Origin: Microbulbifer sp. SAOS-129_SWC
Lineage (GTDB): Bacteria; Pseudomonadota; Gammaproteobacteria; Pseudomonadales; Cellvibrionaceae
Direction: 5' to 3'
Assembly: GCF_039696035.1 (NCBI RefSeq)
Contig: NZ_CP155567.1
Coordinates: 3,343,001-3,407,000 of the forward strand
Length of the DNA stretch: 64,000 nt
A program made the position numbers and the translations under genes. This document shows positions 8,351 through 16,338 of the stretch, one piece after another. A model generated the notes under the pieces. That model did not search any database. It worked only from the letters and a program-made list of their open reading frames with translations, and was not told where the DNA came from. Positions within the stretch are counted from its first letter, which is position 1. Every line of letters begins with the position of its first letter.

Positions 8351-9550
8351 TCAACTAAAGTCCTGCTTTTCCATCCACGGAATAATCCGCTCGAAAGCCT
8401 GTTCGATCTTGTCGATGGAAGTGGCGTAGCTGAAGCGCAGCGCATTGCGGCAGGACTCGCCAAAAGTATCGCCCGCGATGGTACAGACGCCGGTCTCGCG
8501 CAACATGCGCAGGGCGACATTGTTGCCGTTGATCCCCTCGGGCAGCGACGGGAACAGATAGAAGGCGCCCTCCGGCATATAGCCCTCGAGATGCGGCGTC
8601 TGCTCTACCAGCTGCACCAGGCGGTTGCGGCGTTTGCGGTAAGTTTCGACGATGTCGTCAATAAAGGTGCGATCGCCCCTGAGCGCGGCGACGCCGGCCC
8701 ACTGGCAGGGGGTATTGGCGACGGTGGTGGTGAACATGTGGTAGCGGCGCAATTTGCGGATCGCGCCTTGGCTGGCGATCAGCCAGCCGATGCGCATACC
8801 GGCCATGCTGAAGGTTTTGGAAAAACTGCTGATGATCATCACGTGGTCGAGGTCGGAGCAGCAGGACAGCACGCCGGCATAGTCGCGGTTGTCGTATACC
8901 AGGTGGTCGTAGACCTCGTCGCTGATCACGTAGATGCCGCGATAGGCGGCCTCCTGCACAATGGTTTCCACCGTCTCGCGCGGGTAGACAGTGCCGGTGG
9001 GATTGCTGGGGGAATTGAGCACAATCGCGTGGGTGTTGTTGTCGATCGCGTCGATGACCTCCTGCGGATCCAGCTGGTGGTTGTTCTCTGCGCGCGTGGG
9101 GATATGCCGCACCTCGCCGCCGTTCATACGGATCAACGGCGCGTACAGCATAAACGACGGATCGGGCACGATAAATTCGCGCCCCGGCGCGGAGACCGCG
9201 GTCAGCGCCAGATAGATGGCCTCGGTGGCACCGGTGGTCACCAGAATATTTTCCGGCGAAATCTCGCGGCCGTAGCGCGCGCCGTTGTAGTCCGCCAGCG
9301 CCTCCAGCAGCTCCGGCAGACCGGCGTCCATGGTGTAGCCGGTCTGCCCCGCCTCCAGCGCGTCCACCGCGGCACCGATGATATGCGGCGGTACCGGCGC
9401 ATCGGGCTGGCCGATCGACAGGTGGATCACATCCTCCATCGTGGCCGCCAGGTTCACCATCTTGCGGATGCCTGGAACCGGTATCGTCAGTAGCGCCGGA
9501 TTCCAGACCGGATCCTCGGATTCATAGAAATCGAAATCGAGGCGGCTCAC
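8351..9550 (-). CDS. PLP-dependent aminotransferase, class I/II
   Basis: A 399-residue fold-type I aminotransferase. The Schiff-base lysine is K245 in SSFSKTFSMAGMRIGW, with supporting residues N183 (SPSNPTGT), D211 and Y214 (SDEVYDHL) and the substrate-carboxylate Arg near the C terminus (NALRFSYA). I place the start at the GTG at 9550, which overlaps the TGA stop of the amidase in a four-base GTGA, implying translational coupling. A longer frame into the amidase gene is a shadow. It would interconvert an amino acid and a 2-oxo acid. Coupling to an amidase suggests the two process an amide-bearing amino compound, for example an omega-amide of a transamination product, but the substrate cannot be read from sequence. 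Confidence 0.88.
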   Translation of the reverse strand: MSRLDFDFYESEDPVWNPALLTIPVPGIRKMVNLAATMEDVIHLSIGQPDAPVPPHIIGAAVDALEAGQTGYTMDAGLPELLEALADYNGARYGREISPENILVTTGATEAIYLALTAVSAPGREFIVPDPSFMLYAPLIRMNGGEVRHIPTRAENNHQLDPQEVIDAIDNNTHAIVLNSPSNPTGTVYPRETVETIVQEAAYRGIYVISDEVYDHLVYDNRDYAGVLSCCSDLDHVMIISSFSKTFSMAGMRIGWLIASQGAIRKLRRYHMFTTTVANTPCQWAGVAALRGDRTFIDDIVETYRKRRNRLVQLVEQTPHLEGYMPEGAFYLFPSLPEGINGNNVALRMLRETGVCTIAGDTFGESCRNALRFSYATSIDKIEQAFERIIPWMEKQDFS

Positions 9551-10989
9551 GCTTTCTCTCCCTCGGCGGCACCGGCGGTGAACAGTGCCGGGCGCTTGTC
9601 GGTGAGCGGCGCGGCCAGCTGGTAGGCCTGCCCCGCGCGCAATACCGTTGCATCGTCGAAACGGCGCCCCACCAGCTGCAGACCGATGGGCAGACCGTCG
9701 CTGGAGAAGCCGCAGGGCACCGACAGTGCCGGCTGCCCCGTGAGATTGAACGGATAAGTAAACGGCGTCCACGATGGCCAGCGGGTGCTGGACCAGTCCT
9801 CCGGCACCTCGCGCCCGGCCTTGAAGGCCGTGATCGGCAGTGTTGGCGTCAGCAGCAGATCGTACTTGCGGTGGAAGTTGGCCATGCGCTCGCACAGGGC
9901 CATGCGTTCGTTGACCGCGGCGAGGTAATCCAGCATCGACAGTTGCGAGGCCTTCTCCGCGACGGCCACCAGCTGCGGATCCATCAGCGCGCGCTGGCGC
10001 TTGCCGATATTGCGCAGCGCATTGGCGGCGCCGCCGTAAAACAGATGGCCGAATGGCGCCAGAGGATCGTCGAAGCCGGGCGCCACTTCGGTTACCTCGG
10101 CACCGAGGGATTGCAGCAGGTGTGCCGCCGCGCGCACGCTCTCTTCGACCTCGCGATCCAGTTGCACATAGCCGAGGGAACCGCTGTAGGCGATGTGCAG
10201 GCCCTTCAGCAGATCTTGTGGTTCGCCTTTTACCGCTTCCCGGTAATCAATATTGCGGCGCGGAATCGCGTTGATATCGCGGCTGTCGGCCTCGGTCAGT
10301 ACGTTCATCAGCAGCGCGCAGTCGGACACGGTCCAGGTCAGGGGACCGGCGTGGGCCAGGGTACCGAAGGGGCTCGACGGCCAGTGCGGCACCTCACCGA
10401 AGCTGGGTTTGAGGCCCACCAGGCCACAAAAGCCGGCGGGAATGCGGATGGAGCCACCGGCATCGGTGCCCAGCGCCAGCGGGCCCATGCCCAGTGGCAC
10501 CGCCGCGGCGCTGCCGCCACTCGAGCCGCCGGTGGTCTTGTCGGGATTCCATGGATTGCGCGTGACGCCATCCACCGGGTTGTCGGTGACGCCCTTCCAA
10601 CCGAATTCGGGGGTCGTGGTCTTGCCCAGCGGCACATAGCCGTGGCGGTTCAGCGCGGCAATGGCCGGCGCCTCCTTACCCAGGGTGGAGGCGGGATCGA
10701 TGGTCTTGGAGCCCTTGATCGTCGGCCACATAGGGGTCAGGAAAACGTCCTTGATCGCCACCGGCACACCGTCGAGAAGGCCGCGGGGACTGCCATCCTG
10801 ATAGCGCTGCTCGGACCCGCGCGCGTATTCCAGCGTGGTTTCCTCGTCCACCAGGTTGAAGGCGTTGACCACGGGGTTACAGCGTGAAATCTGTCGCAAC
10901 AGCGCCTGCGTGACTTCCACCGGGGAAAATGTCTTGTCTTTGTACCCTTGTAACAATTCCACGGCAGTCATGCGGACGAATTCGTTCAT
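9547..10989 (-). CDS. Amidase-signature-family amidase
   Basis: A 480-residue cytosolic hydrolase of the amidase signature family (GatA/FAAH fold). The catalytic triad is visible: K80 in VAIKD, the cis-Ser in TTGGSSGGSAAA (S156/S157) and nucleophile S180 in GTDAGGSIRIPA. It hydrolyses a carboxylic amide to acid plus ammonia or amine. It is not GatA itself, because gatB and gatC are absent and its partner is an aminotransferase, into whose GTG start its stop codon overlaps. Length and motif spacing are normal. The substrate is unknown. Confidence 0.88.
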   Translation of the reverse strand: MNEFVRMTAVELLQGYKDKTFSPVEVTQALLRQISRCNPVVNAFNLVDEETTLEYARGSEQRYQDGSPRGLLDGVPVAIKDVFLTPMWPTIKGSKTIDPASTLGKEAPAIAALNRHGYVPLGKTTTPEFGWKGVTDNPVDGVTRNPWNPDKTTGGSSGGSAAAVPLGMGPLALGTDAGGSIRIPAGFCGLVGLKPSFGEVPHWPSSPFGTLAHAGPLTWTVSDCALLMNVLTEADSRDINAIPRRNIDYREAVKGEPQDLLKGLHIAYSGSLGYVQLDREVEESVRAAAHLLQSLGAEVTEVAPGFDDPLAPFGHLFYGGAANALRNIGKRQRALMDPQLVAVAEKASQLSMLDYLAAVNERMALCERMANFHRKYDLLLTPTLPITAFKAGREVPEDWSSTRWPSWTPFTYPFNLTGQPALSVPCGFSSDGLPIGLQLVGRRFDDATVLRAGQAYQLAAPLTDKRPALFTAGAAEGEKA

Positions 10990-11265
10990 CGCCTGATCCT
11001 CTTGTTCTGGTTACCTTTTGTTCGGGTTACCTTCCTATTTGCGTTATCCCCCTATCCTAGTCCTTTCCGGCGCCGCATCCGCGCTATTCACGTGGAATGA
11101 AACGCCCCGATACAGGTACCGAATAGCCAGGCGAAAACCGCGTATCGGTTGCCGGTCGCCAAATTGTTGTGACAAACGTCTCATTTTTCCTGCGCCGTCT
11201 TCAGGAAACAGTCAGCTTCGATGCGATAATGTCGCCGAATCACAACCGTGTAACAGGAACCGCCG

Positions 11266-11892
11266 GTGAACTTTATCGACAAAAAACTAATAACTGCCGC
11301 ACTGGTCGCGCTGCTGGGTGGCTGTGCGGGTATGAGTGAAGAGGAGTGCATGGTCGCCGACTGGCACGCGCTCGGATTTGAAGACGGCGCCGCCGGCGCG
11401 CAGGTTGCGCAGCTGTCGCGCCGCCGCCAGGCCTGTGCGGATTACGGTGTGCGCCCGGATACCGAGGCCTACCGCGCCGGTCGCAGTGAGGGACTGCGGC
11501 TCTACTGCACCGAGCAGCGCGGATACCGCAGCGGTCGCGCCGGCCAGACCTACACCGGCGTCTGCCCGGCCAATCTCGAGGGCCCGTTTCTGAATGCCTA
11601 CCAGGCTGGCCGCGACCTCTACCTGGCCCAGCACGCGGTCGACGAGGTAGCCGCGGCGATCCACGACCATGAAGTGGAACGCGAACAGCTGGCCGACGAT
11701 ATTACCGATAAGAGCGCGCGCCTGATCAGTGACGAGGCCACGCGGGACGAGCGCATCACCCTGCTCGCCGACATTGCGCGGATGAAGAAGCGGCAGGGGG
11801 AACTGGGCACGGAACTGGACGATCTGCACCAGGAGCTGGCACTGCGCCAGGCGGATTACCAGAACGTGGAGATGAACTCGCCCTACCGTTAA
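11266..11892 (+). CDS. DUF2799 lipoprotein
   Basis: A 208-residue predicted outer- or inner-membrane lipoprotein. The lipobox is LLGGC at about residues 16-20, after a basic N terminus. The mature part has the Cys-containing repeats of the DUF2799 family, such as a W-x-x-x-G-x-x-D-G-x-x-G motif and repeats of the form YxxGRxxGLxxYC, followed by a long acidic helical, probably coiled-coil tail (about 120-200). The start is a GTG at 11266 with an AGGA ribosome-binding site; no ATG gives the signal peptide. The role of the family is unknown. Confidence 0.82.
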   Translation: MNFIDKKLITAALVALLGGCAGMSEEECMVADWHALGFEDGAAGAQVAQLSRRRQACADYGVRPDTEAYRAGRSEGLRLYCTEQRGYRSGRAGQTYTGVCPANLEGPFLNAYQAGRDLYLAQHAVDEVAAAIHDHEVEREQLADDITDKSARLISDEATRDERITLLADIARMKKRQGELGTELDDLHQELALRQADYQNVEMNSPYR

Positions 11893-11949
11893 GTCAGCGC
11901 CTCGCCTTGCGCCAGTGGGCCCTGTTCGTTAACTAAACCGCACGGCCCA

Positions 11950-12543
11950 CTACGGCAGGGTGCCGTCTTCCGCCGCGGCCAGCAGCTTTTCGCGCATCAC
12001 CGCCCACAGGGCACTGCTGCCGGCGCCGATGCGGCTGTTCACATCGAGCACGCGCGTTTTCGAAATGCCGTGCTCGCGCCAGGAATGGCCGCCGCCGTGC
12101 AGGTTGTGCAGCAGTGGCGGCACCCGGTCGATGGCGCGGGCAAAGCGCGCATCGGCGCTGTCGCCGCGCTCGAATTCCTGCCACAGCGCGAACCATACCT
12201 CGCCCCGATCGCCGGGCAACAGCTCGAGCAGGCGTTTTACTCCGGCCGCCTCGCGCGCCTTCTGCTGCTCCGTTTCGCTCTGGTAAATGATCTTGTCGCC
12301 GGCATCGATCTCTCCCAGGTCGTGAATCAGCAGCATCCTGATCACGCGATCAATATCTACCGCCTCGTCGGCGTAGTCTTTCAGCATCAGAGCCGCCAGG
12401 CACACATGCCAGCTGTGTTCCGCCGAGTTCTCGTAGCGATCGAGCCCCACCGGCCGCGTCTTGCGTATTACCGCCTTGAGCTTTTCGATCTCGACAATAA
12501 AGCCGAGTATCTGCTCAATCTCAGCACTTGCCTGTTCTGTCAC
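11950..12543 (-). CDS. HD-domain phosphohydrolase (HDDC2/YfbR-like)
   Basis: A 197-residue protein of the HD superfamily. Metal ligands are visible as H43 (AEHSWH), the H74-D75 doublet in LIHDLGEIDAGD and a later Asp (AIDRVPP). The family includes 5'-deoxynucleotidases that cleave dNMPs. The GTG at 12543 is the probable start; upstream in-frame sequence is low-complexity and overlaps the next gene's terminal region. It lies at the end of a possible arfB-ldh-HD minus-strand unit. Exact substrate specificity is inferred only from the family. Confidence 0.82.
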   Translation of the reverse strand: MTEQASAEIEQILGFIVEIEKLKAVIRKTRPVGLDRYENSAEHSWHVCLAALMLKDYADEAVDIDRVIRMLLIHDLGEIDAGDKIIYQSETEQQKAREAAGVKRLLELLPGDRGEVWFALWQEFERGDSADARFARAIDRVPPLLHNLHGGGHSWREHGISKTRVLDVNSRIGAGSSALWAVMREKLLAAAEDGTLP

Positions 12544-12614
12544 CGGCGATAGTCCTCGCGCCCGTTGCGGTCTTTGAAATGGCGGCCAGACGGCGGCCAG
12601 ATGGCACCGCGGAT

Positions 12615-13667
12615 TTATAGTGGTTGCGGCATGGCGACATTCAGCTTGTCCGCCCACGGCTGCAGGTCGCCCATAATCGACGGATACAGCTCGACGCCAT
12701 TTTGCAGCTGGCGCGTGCGTGCGGCCCAGGCGCGCTGGCCCGGCACCCGTACCGGCGCATCGCCGTCGCTGCGGTTGTTTTCCCACAGGTTGCACAGCGC
12801 CAGTGTCTGGCGCAGGAAATCCGCACGCGGGCCGAAGGCCGCGGGATCGATAATCTGCAGGAAGACCGAATTGGCCTCGTCGTCGGCGGCGGATTCGCGG
12901 TCGCCGCGACCGTAACCACCGAGAGCCATCGACAGCACCTCCAGCATCGCGGACAGCGCCGCGCCCTTGTAGCCGTGGTCGGCACCGCCCACCGGCAGGA
13001 TGCTGCCGCCGTTAGCGAACGCTGCCGGATCGTCGGACAACTGGCCGTCGCTGTCTTTCAGGCATTCCTGCGGCAACCTGCGGCCCTCGCGCTTGGCCCG
13101 TGCCACATAACCGCCCGCGGTGACCGACATGCTGATATCGAACAGCAGCGGGTAGTCGCCGGCCGGCGCGGCAAAGGCCAGGGGATTGGCGGAGAACAGC
13201 GGATCGCGCCCGCCCTGGGGCGAGACCGTGTGCTCTGCCGGTGTCGAACAGGTCAGGATGGCCACACAACCGGCCTCCACGACCTGCGGCAGGTAGGCGG
13301 CGAGGCAGGCAATATGCTGGCTGCGGCGGATGGTGGCGCTGACCACGCCGTGCTCCGCCACCCGCTCGAGCGCCTGCTCGATCGCCCGCGTCAACACCCA
13401 CGGGCCGGGCAGGAATTCCGCATCCCAGTTGAAGCAGTTACCGCGGTCGGCGATCACCCGCGGTTCACCGTCGCGGCGCGAGGCCCCGTCGAGCAGCCAC
13501 TGCAGGTTACTGGACACCCGATTGATGCCGTGGGTGGTGAAGCCGAGCAGATCCGCTTCGAGAAATACGCGCGCCATCACTTCGGCGCGCTCCGCGCCCA
13601 GGCCGGCGCGCTGGAACAGCGTACTGGCGAATTGCTGAAGCTGCTCTGCCGAGTAGCATTTGGACAT
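12615..13667 (-). CDS. Ldh-family NAD(P)-dependent oxidoreductase
   Basis: A 350-residue member of the malate/L-lactate/ureidoglycolate/2,3-diketogulonate dehydrogenase family, which is unrelated to classical Rossmann dehydrogenases. Typical segments are DLLGFTTHGINRV near the N terminus (with the conserved catalytic His), the IRRSQHIACLAAYLP strand, and SANPLAFAAPAGDYPLLFDISMS in the nucleotide-binding core. The start at 13667 has a strong GGAGAGG ribosome-binding site; the frame extends further upstream without one. It should oxidise a 2-hydroxy acid or reduce a 2-oxo acid, but the substrate cannot be assigned. Confidence 0.86.
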   Translation of the reverse strand: MSKCYSAEQLQQFASTLFQRAGLGAERAEVMARVFLEADLLGFTTHGINRVSSNLQWLLDGASRRDGEPRVIADRGNCFNWDAEFLPGPWVLTRAIEQALERVAEHGVVSATIRRSQHIACLAAYLPQVVEAGCVAILTCSTPAEHTVSPQGGRDPLFSANPLAFAAPAGDYPLLFDISMSVTAGGYVARAKREGRRLPQECLKDSDGQLSDDPAAFANGGSILPVGGADHGYKGAALSAMLEVLSMALGGYGRGDRESAADDEANSVFLQIIDPAAFGPRADFLRQTLALCNLWENNRSDGDAPVRVPGQRAWAARTRQLQNGVELYPSIMGDLQPWADKLNVAMPQPL

Positions 13668-13696
13668 AACCTCTCCTCTAATTTCCGTGTCGCCGC

Positions 13697-14110
13697 TCAA
13701 TCGGTAACCTTGCCGCGCAGCGACTTGACTTTGCCGCGCCGCGATTTCTGCTGCAGGCGCCGCTCTTTGGCCGCGCGCCCGGGTTTGGTGGGGATGCGGT
13801 GCTTGCGTTTCTTGTCGGCGGCGGCGATCAATTCCGCCAGCCGCGCCAGCGCATCCTCGCGATTCTTTTCCTGGGTGCGGAAACGCTGCGCCTTGATCAC
13901 GACCACACCGTCACTGGAAATACGCTGGTCGCTGCGCCCCAGCAGCCGCGCCTTCAGCGCTTCCGGCAGCGATGAAGCGCCAATATCGAAACGCAGGTGA
14001 ATCGCACTGGCCACCTTGTTGACGTTCTGGCCACCGGCACCCTGGGCGCGCACCGCGCTCATCTCGATCTCCTCCAGCGGCAGGGACAGGTTTTTAGAAA
14101 TTTTCAACAT
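13697..14110 (-). CDS. arfB: Alternative ribosome-rescue factor / peptidyl-tRNA hydrolase ArfB
   Basis: A 137-residue protein with the GGQ motif (GAGGQNVNKVAS, about residues 24-35) that hydrolyses peptidyl-tRNA on stalled ribosomes. The C-terminal tail is very basic (KKRKHRIP...KPGRAAKERRLQQKSRRGKVKS) and would insert into the empty mRNA channel, as in E. coli YaeJ. Length and layout match ArfB rather than RF1/RF2. The start at 14110 (MLKISKNL) fits the family; an upstream in-frame codon adds residues absent from homologues. It precedes the Ldh gene by 29 bases. Confidence 0.92.
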   Translation of the reverse strand: MLKISKNLSLPLEEIEMSAVRAQGAGGQNVNKVASAIHLRFDIGASSLPEALKARLLGRSDQRISSDGVVVIKAQRFRTQEKNREDALARLAELIAAADKKRKHRIPTKPGRAAKERRLQQKSRRGKVKSLRGKVTD

Positions 14111-14220
14111 GAAGAACCAATTGGATATTAACTGCAAGACTATGCGAAAAACTCGACTATGCTAGGATCTGTAGGCGCGTTTTTTAACCTCGTGATAGCG
14201 AGCCCAATTCCGGACCCTCT

Positions 14221-16230
14221 ATGCCTCTGCACAAAACTGACCCCAAATCCAAAGCCCACTTCAATCCGCCGGTATTCTATTTCTCCACCGGCATACTGCT
14301 ATTGCTCGTCGCCTACGCGGTACTTTTTGCCGACGACGCCACCCAGCGCTTCAAGGCATTGCAACACAGTATCGTCACCAATATGAGCTGGTACTACGTA
14401 CTGGTGGTAGCGATTGTGCTGTTGAGCGTAGTGTTTATCGCCATTTCACGCTTCGGCGAAATCAAACTCGGCCCGGAACACGCCGAGCCCGATTACGACT
14501 ACCTGTCGTGGCTGGCGATGCTGTTTTCCGCCGGCATGGGTATCGGCCTGCTGTTTTTCGGTGTCGCCGAGCCGGTCATGCACTACCTGTCACCGCCGGT
14601 GGGCGAAACGGGTACGGTCGAAGCGGCGCGCCAGGCGATGGTGCTGACCTTTTTCCACTGGGGCTTTCACGCCTGGTCCATCTACGCCATTGTGGCGCTG
14701 ATTCTGGCGTATTTCAGCTATCGCCACAAACTGCCACTGACCATGCGTTCGGCGCTCTACCCGATGATCGGCGAGCGCATCTACGGGCCCATTGGCGATG
14801 CGGTGGACGTATTTGCGATTGTCGGCACCGTGTGCGGCGTGGCCACGACCCTCGGTTACGGGGTACTGCAGATCAACTCCGGGCTCAATCACCTGTTCGG
14901 CGTGCCCGTGGGCAATACGACCCAGGTCATCCTGATCATCGTCACCACGATCCTCGCCACCATTTCCGTGGTGATGGGCCTGGATGTGGGCATCAAGCGT
15001 TTGTCGCAACTGAATATGGGGCTGGCGGCGCTGCTGCTGCTGATGGTGCTGTTTCTCGGCAGCACCGTGTACCTGCTGCAGGCATTTGTGCAAAATTTCG
15101 GCAGCTACCTGTCGGTCATCGTCAACAGAACATTCAATCTTTACGCCTACAAGCCCACTGACTGGCTGGGTGGCTGGACCATCCTGTACTGGGGCTGGTG
15201 GATGTCCTGGTCACCGTTCGTGGGGCTGTTTATCGCGCGTATTTCCCGCGGGCGCACCATCCGCGAATTCGTGATCGGCGCCATGCTGGTCCCCGCCACG
15301 CTGACACTGATGTGGATGACATTCTTCGGCAACTCCGCCATCCACATGATTCTCGACCAGGGCCTGACCTCACTGGGCGAAGTGGTGAGCAAAGACCAGT
15401 CACTGGCCCTGTTCCAGTTCCTGGAGCAGTTCCCGTTTTCCAATGCATTTTCACTTTTGGCTGTGGTGATGGTGGTGGTGTTTTTTGTCACCTCGGCGGA
15501 TTCCGGTGCGATGGTCGTGAATATGCTCGCCTCCCACGGCCGCGACGACACACCACTGTGGCAGCGCATTTTCTGGTGTGCCTTGATCGGTGTGGTGGCC
15601 ATCGCCCTGCTGCTGGCCGGTGGCCTGGGCTCGCTGCAGACCGCAGTGATCGCCAGCGCACTGCCATTTTCGGTGATTCTGCTGACGTCCATTTACGGCC
15701 TTTTCTCCGCGCTGCGCACCGACACCGCCAAGCGCGACGCGCAGACCGCACCGGTGGCGCCATTCACCGGTTCCACCTCGGGCACCTGGCGCAGCCGCCT
15801 GCGCAATGTCATCCAGTTGCCCGATCTCGAAGAAGTACGCGCGTATATCCGTGAGACCGGCGAGCCGGCACTGCACGAGTTCGCCGAGGAAATGCGCAAG
15901 AACGGCTACGAAACCCGGGTTTCCAAGGGCAAAAATCACTACGTCTACCTGGAGGTACTGCAGGGCGATGAGCAGGATTTCATCTACGGGATTCACCCCA
16001 AGGCACACCTGAAACCCAATGCCAACCTGACCGAGCACGAAGGCTTCACCGACCAGGAGCTGGATGACGACCACGACGACGGCAGCGAGGAGAAATATTT
16101 CCGCGCGGAAGTGCATCTGGGCGAGGGTGGCCAGGACTATGATGTCATGGGCTGGACCAAGGACCAGCTACTGACCAATATCCTCACCCAGTACGAGCGC
16201 CACCTGCAGTTCCTGCATACACTCAGGTAA
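14221..16230 (+). CDS. BCCT-family betaine/choline transporter, copy 1
   Basis: A 669-residue carrier with 12 predicted membrane helices and a long hydrophilic C-terminal domain (about 510-669), as in BetT-type transporters. The glycine-rich stretch in helix 3 is FSAGMGIGLLFFGVAEPV (M106). The aromatic substrate box is complete: W147, W152 and Y155 in HWGFHAWSIY (helix 4) and W326, W327, W330 in YWGWWMSWSPFVG (helix 8), corresponding to BetP Trp189, Trp194, Tyr197 and Trp373, Trp374, Trp377. It should import a quaternary ammonium compound such as choline or glycine betaine for osmoprotection. No bet genes are nearby. A paralogue follows 108 bases downstream. Confidence 0.93.
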   Translation: MPLHKTDPKSKAHFNPPVFYFSTGILLLLVAYAVLFADDATQRFKALQHSIVTNMSWYYVLVVAIVLLSVVFIAISRFGEIKLGPEHAEPDYDYLSWLAMLFSAGMGIGLLFFGVAEPVMHYLSPPVGETGTVEAARQAMVLTFFHWGFHAWSIYAIVALILAYFSYRHKLPLTMRSALYPMIGERIYGPIGDAVDVFAIVGTVCGVATTLGYGVLQINSGLNHLFGVPVGNTTQVILIIVTTILATISVVMGLDVGIKRLSQLNMGLAALLLLMVLFLGSTVYLLQAFVQNFGSYLSVIVNRTFNLYAYKPTDWLGGWTILYWGWWMSWSPFVGLFIARISRGRTIREFVIGAMLVPATLTLMWMTFFGNSAIHMILDQGLTSLGEVVSKDQSLALFQFLEQFPFSNAFSLLAVVMVVVFFVTSADSGAMVVNMLASHGRDDTPLWQRIFWCALIGVVAIALLLAGGLGSLQTAVIASALPFSVILLTSIYGLFSALRTDTAKRDAQTAPVAPFTGSTSGTWRSRLRNVIQLPDLEEVRAYIRETGEPALHEFAEEMRKNGYETRVSKGKNHYVYLEVLQGDEQDFIYGIHPKAHLKPNANLTEHEGFTDQELDDDHDDGSEEKYFRAEVHLGEGGQDYDVMGWTKDQLLTNILTQYERHLQFLHTLR

Positions 16231-16237
16231 GTAAGGG

Positions 16238-16264
16238 CTCGCGCAGAAGTTATTCCTGCGCGAG
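16238..16264 (+). terminator. Hairpin between the two BCCT genes
   Basis: A perfect 9-bp inverted repeat (CTCGCGCAG / CTGCGCGAG, 9-base loop) lies 8 bases after the first BCCT stop. It has no T tract, so it is more likely an attenuator or 3'-end stabiliser than an intrinsic terminator, allowing unequal expression of the two carriers. Confidence 0.5.
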
Positions 16265-16338
16265 TCCGAAGAGTCCGGAAGTAGTTCCCTGCGGCGGTGC
16301 CTCAGTTGCGCCGCCGCAGAGACGGACGAGGCAGCCCC

